A stretch of DNA of 6,244 nt from an uncultured Collinsella sp. (GTDB lineage Bacteria > Actinomycetota > Coriobacteriia > Coriobacteriales > Coriobacteriaceae), in NCBI GenBank assembly GCA_958403395.1, contig CATXXF010000069.1, positions 1 through 6,244 of the forward strand. Direction: 5' to 3'. Under the pieces are notes generated by a model, which did no database searches, had not been told where the DNA came from, and worked only from the letters and a program-made list of their open reading frames with translations. Both the position numbers and the translations under genes were made by a program. Below are positions 5,758 to 6,244 of the stretch, one piece after another. Numbering within the stretch: the stretch's first letter is position 1; the number at the start of each line of letters is the position of its first letter.

Positions 5758-6059
5758 GGGGCGGTTCCCCGCACATAAGCCAGTCACCCCGGAAGCGGTT
5801 CGATCCGAAGCCGTTGAGGCGAACCTCAGGTCCCTTTTCTGCGAGCGCCCAGGGCGCCACACGCGTGCACAGACTGTCGGTTCGACGTAGAAGCCTCAGC
5901 CGTAGCAACGGATTGCCCAGCGAGAGATCGCCGCGGGCGGATATTAAACTGCAAAGACGAGCGTCGGTAAGACACGCCGAGGTCGCCGCGGACGGGCTGA
6001 TATAGGGAGAGGGCCTGACCCCATATCGTTGGGGCCAGGCCCGATTTTGCCTCTTGACA
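5758..6059 (+). ncRNA. Candidate guide RNA (seekRNA/bridge RNA) region of the IS right end
   Basis: This stretch has no plausible gene but many short hairpins in series: 5758-5770 (GGGG/CCCC), 5794-5815 (about 9 pairs with one bulge), 5815-5828 (TGAGG, loop CGAA, CCTCA), 5845-5857 (GCGCC/GGCGC), 5876-5886 (GTCG/CGAC), 5900-5911 (CCGT/ACGG), 5927-5942 (CGCC/GGCG plus an AT/AT extension) and 5961-5977, then the large stem at 6011-6042. In the IS1111 subgroup of IS110 elements the guide RNA that directs target and donor recognition is encoded in a long right end like this one. RNA boundaries, promoter and guide loops cannot be assigned without related copies. Confidence 0.35.
6011..6048. terminator. 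Strong 12-bp hairpin near the IS right end; possible terminator
   Basis: GGGCCTGACCCC (6011-6022), an 8-nt loop and GGGGCCAGGCCC (6031-6042) form a 12-position stem with one A-C mismatch on the plus strand. On the minus strand that pair becomes G-U, so minus-strand RNA folds slightly better. Four T residues (6045-6048) follow on the plus strand, which is weak for a terminator. It could end the transposase or guide RNA transcript, or block transcription entering the element from the right. Confidence 0.4.
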
Positions 6060-6074
6060 ATGTCCTGCTCATAT
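6060..6074 (-). repeat. Right 15-bp inverted repeat
   Basis: ATGTCCTGCTCATAT, the reverse complement of 4523-4537. It directly follows a consensus TTGACA hexamer (6054-6059) and is followed within 2 nt by the GTCCC-type repeat cluster. Confidence 0.75.
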
Positions 6075-6075
6075 T

Positions 6076-6168
6076 AAAAGGAACGTCCCCAAGTGCCAAG
6101 TGCATCAAGAGTGTCCCCTTTGACCAGTCGTTTAAGAACGTCCCCAATGACTACCCATGTGCCAAGTG
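6076..6168 (+). repeat. Cluster of short GTCCCC repeats, REP-like
   Basis: Three copies of a short motif follow the right inverted repeat: AAGGAACGTCCCC (6078-6090), AAGAGTGTCCCC (6107-6118) and AAGAACGTCCCC (6134-6145). The first and third are each followed by an identical GTGCCAAGTG (6093-6102 and 6159-6168), so a larger unit of roughly 25-35 nt is repeated. A related copy lies to the left of the IS at 4493-4504. This looks like a dispersed REP-like family, often associated with IS200-like (RAYT) transposases elsewhere, but no such gene is in the window. Confidence 0.5.
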
Positions 6169-6244
6169 TTACGCCGATGTTTTGGCACCGACAGACACTA
6201 TGACCCAATCCGAGGGCACTAAAAAGATAGGAGCCCCCGCTCGT
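6169..6244. other. Right edge of the window; no gene recognised
   Basis: No gene or RNA is recognised here. Near the edge, TAAAAAGATAG followed by GAGCCCCCGCT (6220-6241) resembles the sequence just inside the left inverted repeat (4537-4559). It may be the start of a related element or a shared target context, but the window ends too soon to tell. Confidence 0.3.

Larger units (their letters stand above)
4523..6074 (+). mobile_element. IS110-family insertion sequence (IS1111-like layout; ends approximate)
   Basis: The element contains one intact DEDD/serine transposase gene, about 107 nt of leader from the left repeat to the start codon, and about 300 nt of non-coding DNA after the stop. 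The limits given are a perfect 15-bp inverted repeat, ATATGAGCAGGACAT at 4523-4537 and its reverse complement at 6060-6074. IS110-family elements usually lack true terminal repeats, but the IS1111 subgroup has subterminal inverted repeats a few bases from each end and a long right end. The true ends may therefore be a few bases outside these coordinates. An alternative is that the 15-bp repeats are host REP-like sequence and the element is slightly smaller. The GC-rich, AGG-rich gene differs strongly from its neighbours, which indicates transfer. Confidence 0.6.

Noticed and set aside
4486..5862. 458-codon open frame on the minus strand opposite the transposase
   Set aside because: It is an antisense shadow of the GC-rich transposase gene, with low-complexity Arg/Pro/Gly/Leu-rich sequence, no family motif and no ribosome binding site of note.
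5307..6005. 232-codon plus-strand frame overlapping the transposase 3' end and the right-end non-coding DNA
   Set aside because: It is a +1-type shadow of the transposase reading frame, rich in Arg/Gly, that merely runs on into the hairpin region.
5944..6147. 67-codon minus-strand frame across the right inverted repeat and GTCCC repeats
   Set aside because: It is made of translated repeat and hairpin sequence, with no convincing start signal or domain.
6076..6168. CRISPR array
   Set aside because: The repeats are short, imperfect and irregularly spaced, there are only three, and no cas gene is present.

Overview
The window looks like a chromosomal segment of a moderately GC-rich gut actinobacterium, most likely a Coriobacteriia member such as Collinsella. 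That placement rests on the general look of the proteins and on base composition; no rRNA or other marker is present. It holds four housekeeping genes followed by one insertion sequence. No tRNA, rRNA or CRISPR array was seen.

Left part (about 1-3017, all minus strand): a 466-aa alpha-D-phosphohexomutase (phosphoglucomutase/phosphomannomutase type) lies downstream of, and separately from, a two-gene unit. In that unit a short DtxR/MntR-type metalloregulator is followed after 10 nt by a single-domain homocysteine S-methyltransferase. A strong rho-independent terminator (1657-1685) closes the unit and separates it from the mutase gene.

Middle (3018-4450): the regulator gene is divergent from pepT (peptidase T, M20B), which runs on the plus strand and ends in an excellent terminator (4412-4450). 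The short divergent intergenic region holds a perfect 8-2-8 dyad. It covers the position expected for the -35 element of both candidate promoters, so one bound regulator could control both directions.

Right part (about 4490-6244): a complete IS110-family (DEDD/serine) transposase gene, much richer in GC and in AGG arginine codons than its neighbours. It has a short, strongly foldable leader upstream and about 300 nt of non-coding, hairpin-rich DNA downstream. A 15-bp perfect inverted repeat (4523-4537 and 6060-6074) brackets gene and non-coding DNA. This layout, with a short left end and a long right end, resembles the IS1111 subgroup, in which a guide RNA (seekRNA/bridge RNA) is encoded in the right end. 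Outside the inverted repeats lie several copies of a short GTCCC-containing repeat that looks like a dispersed REP-like sequence, suggesting insertion into or beside such repeats.

The most interesting candidates are the possible guide RNA and leader structure of the IS110-type element, the repeats it sits in, and the shared operator between the metalloregulator unit and pepT. Protein families were recognised from motifs by eye. Element boundaries, RNA and promoters are inferences.
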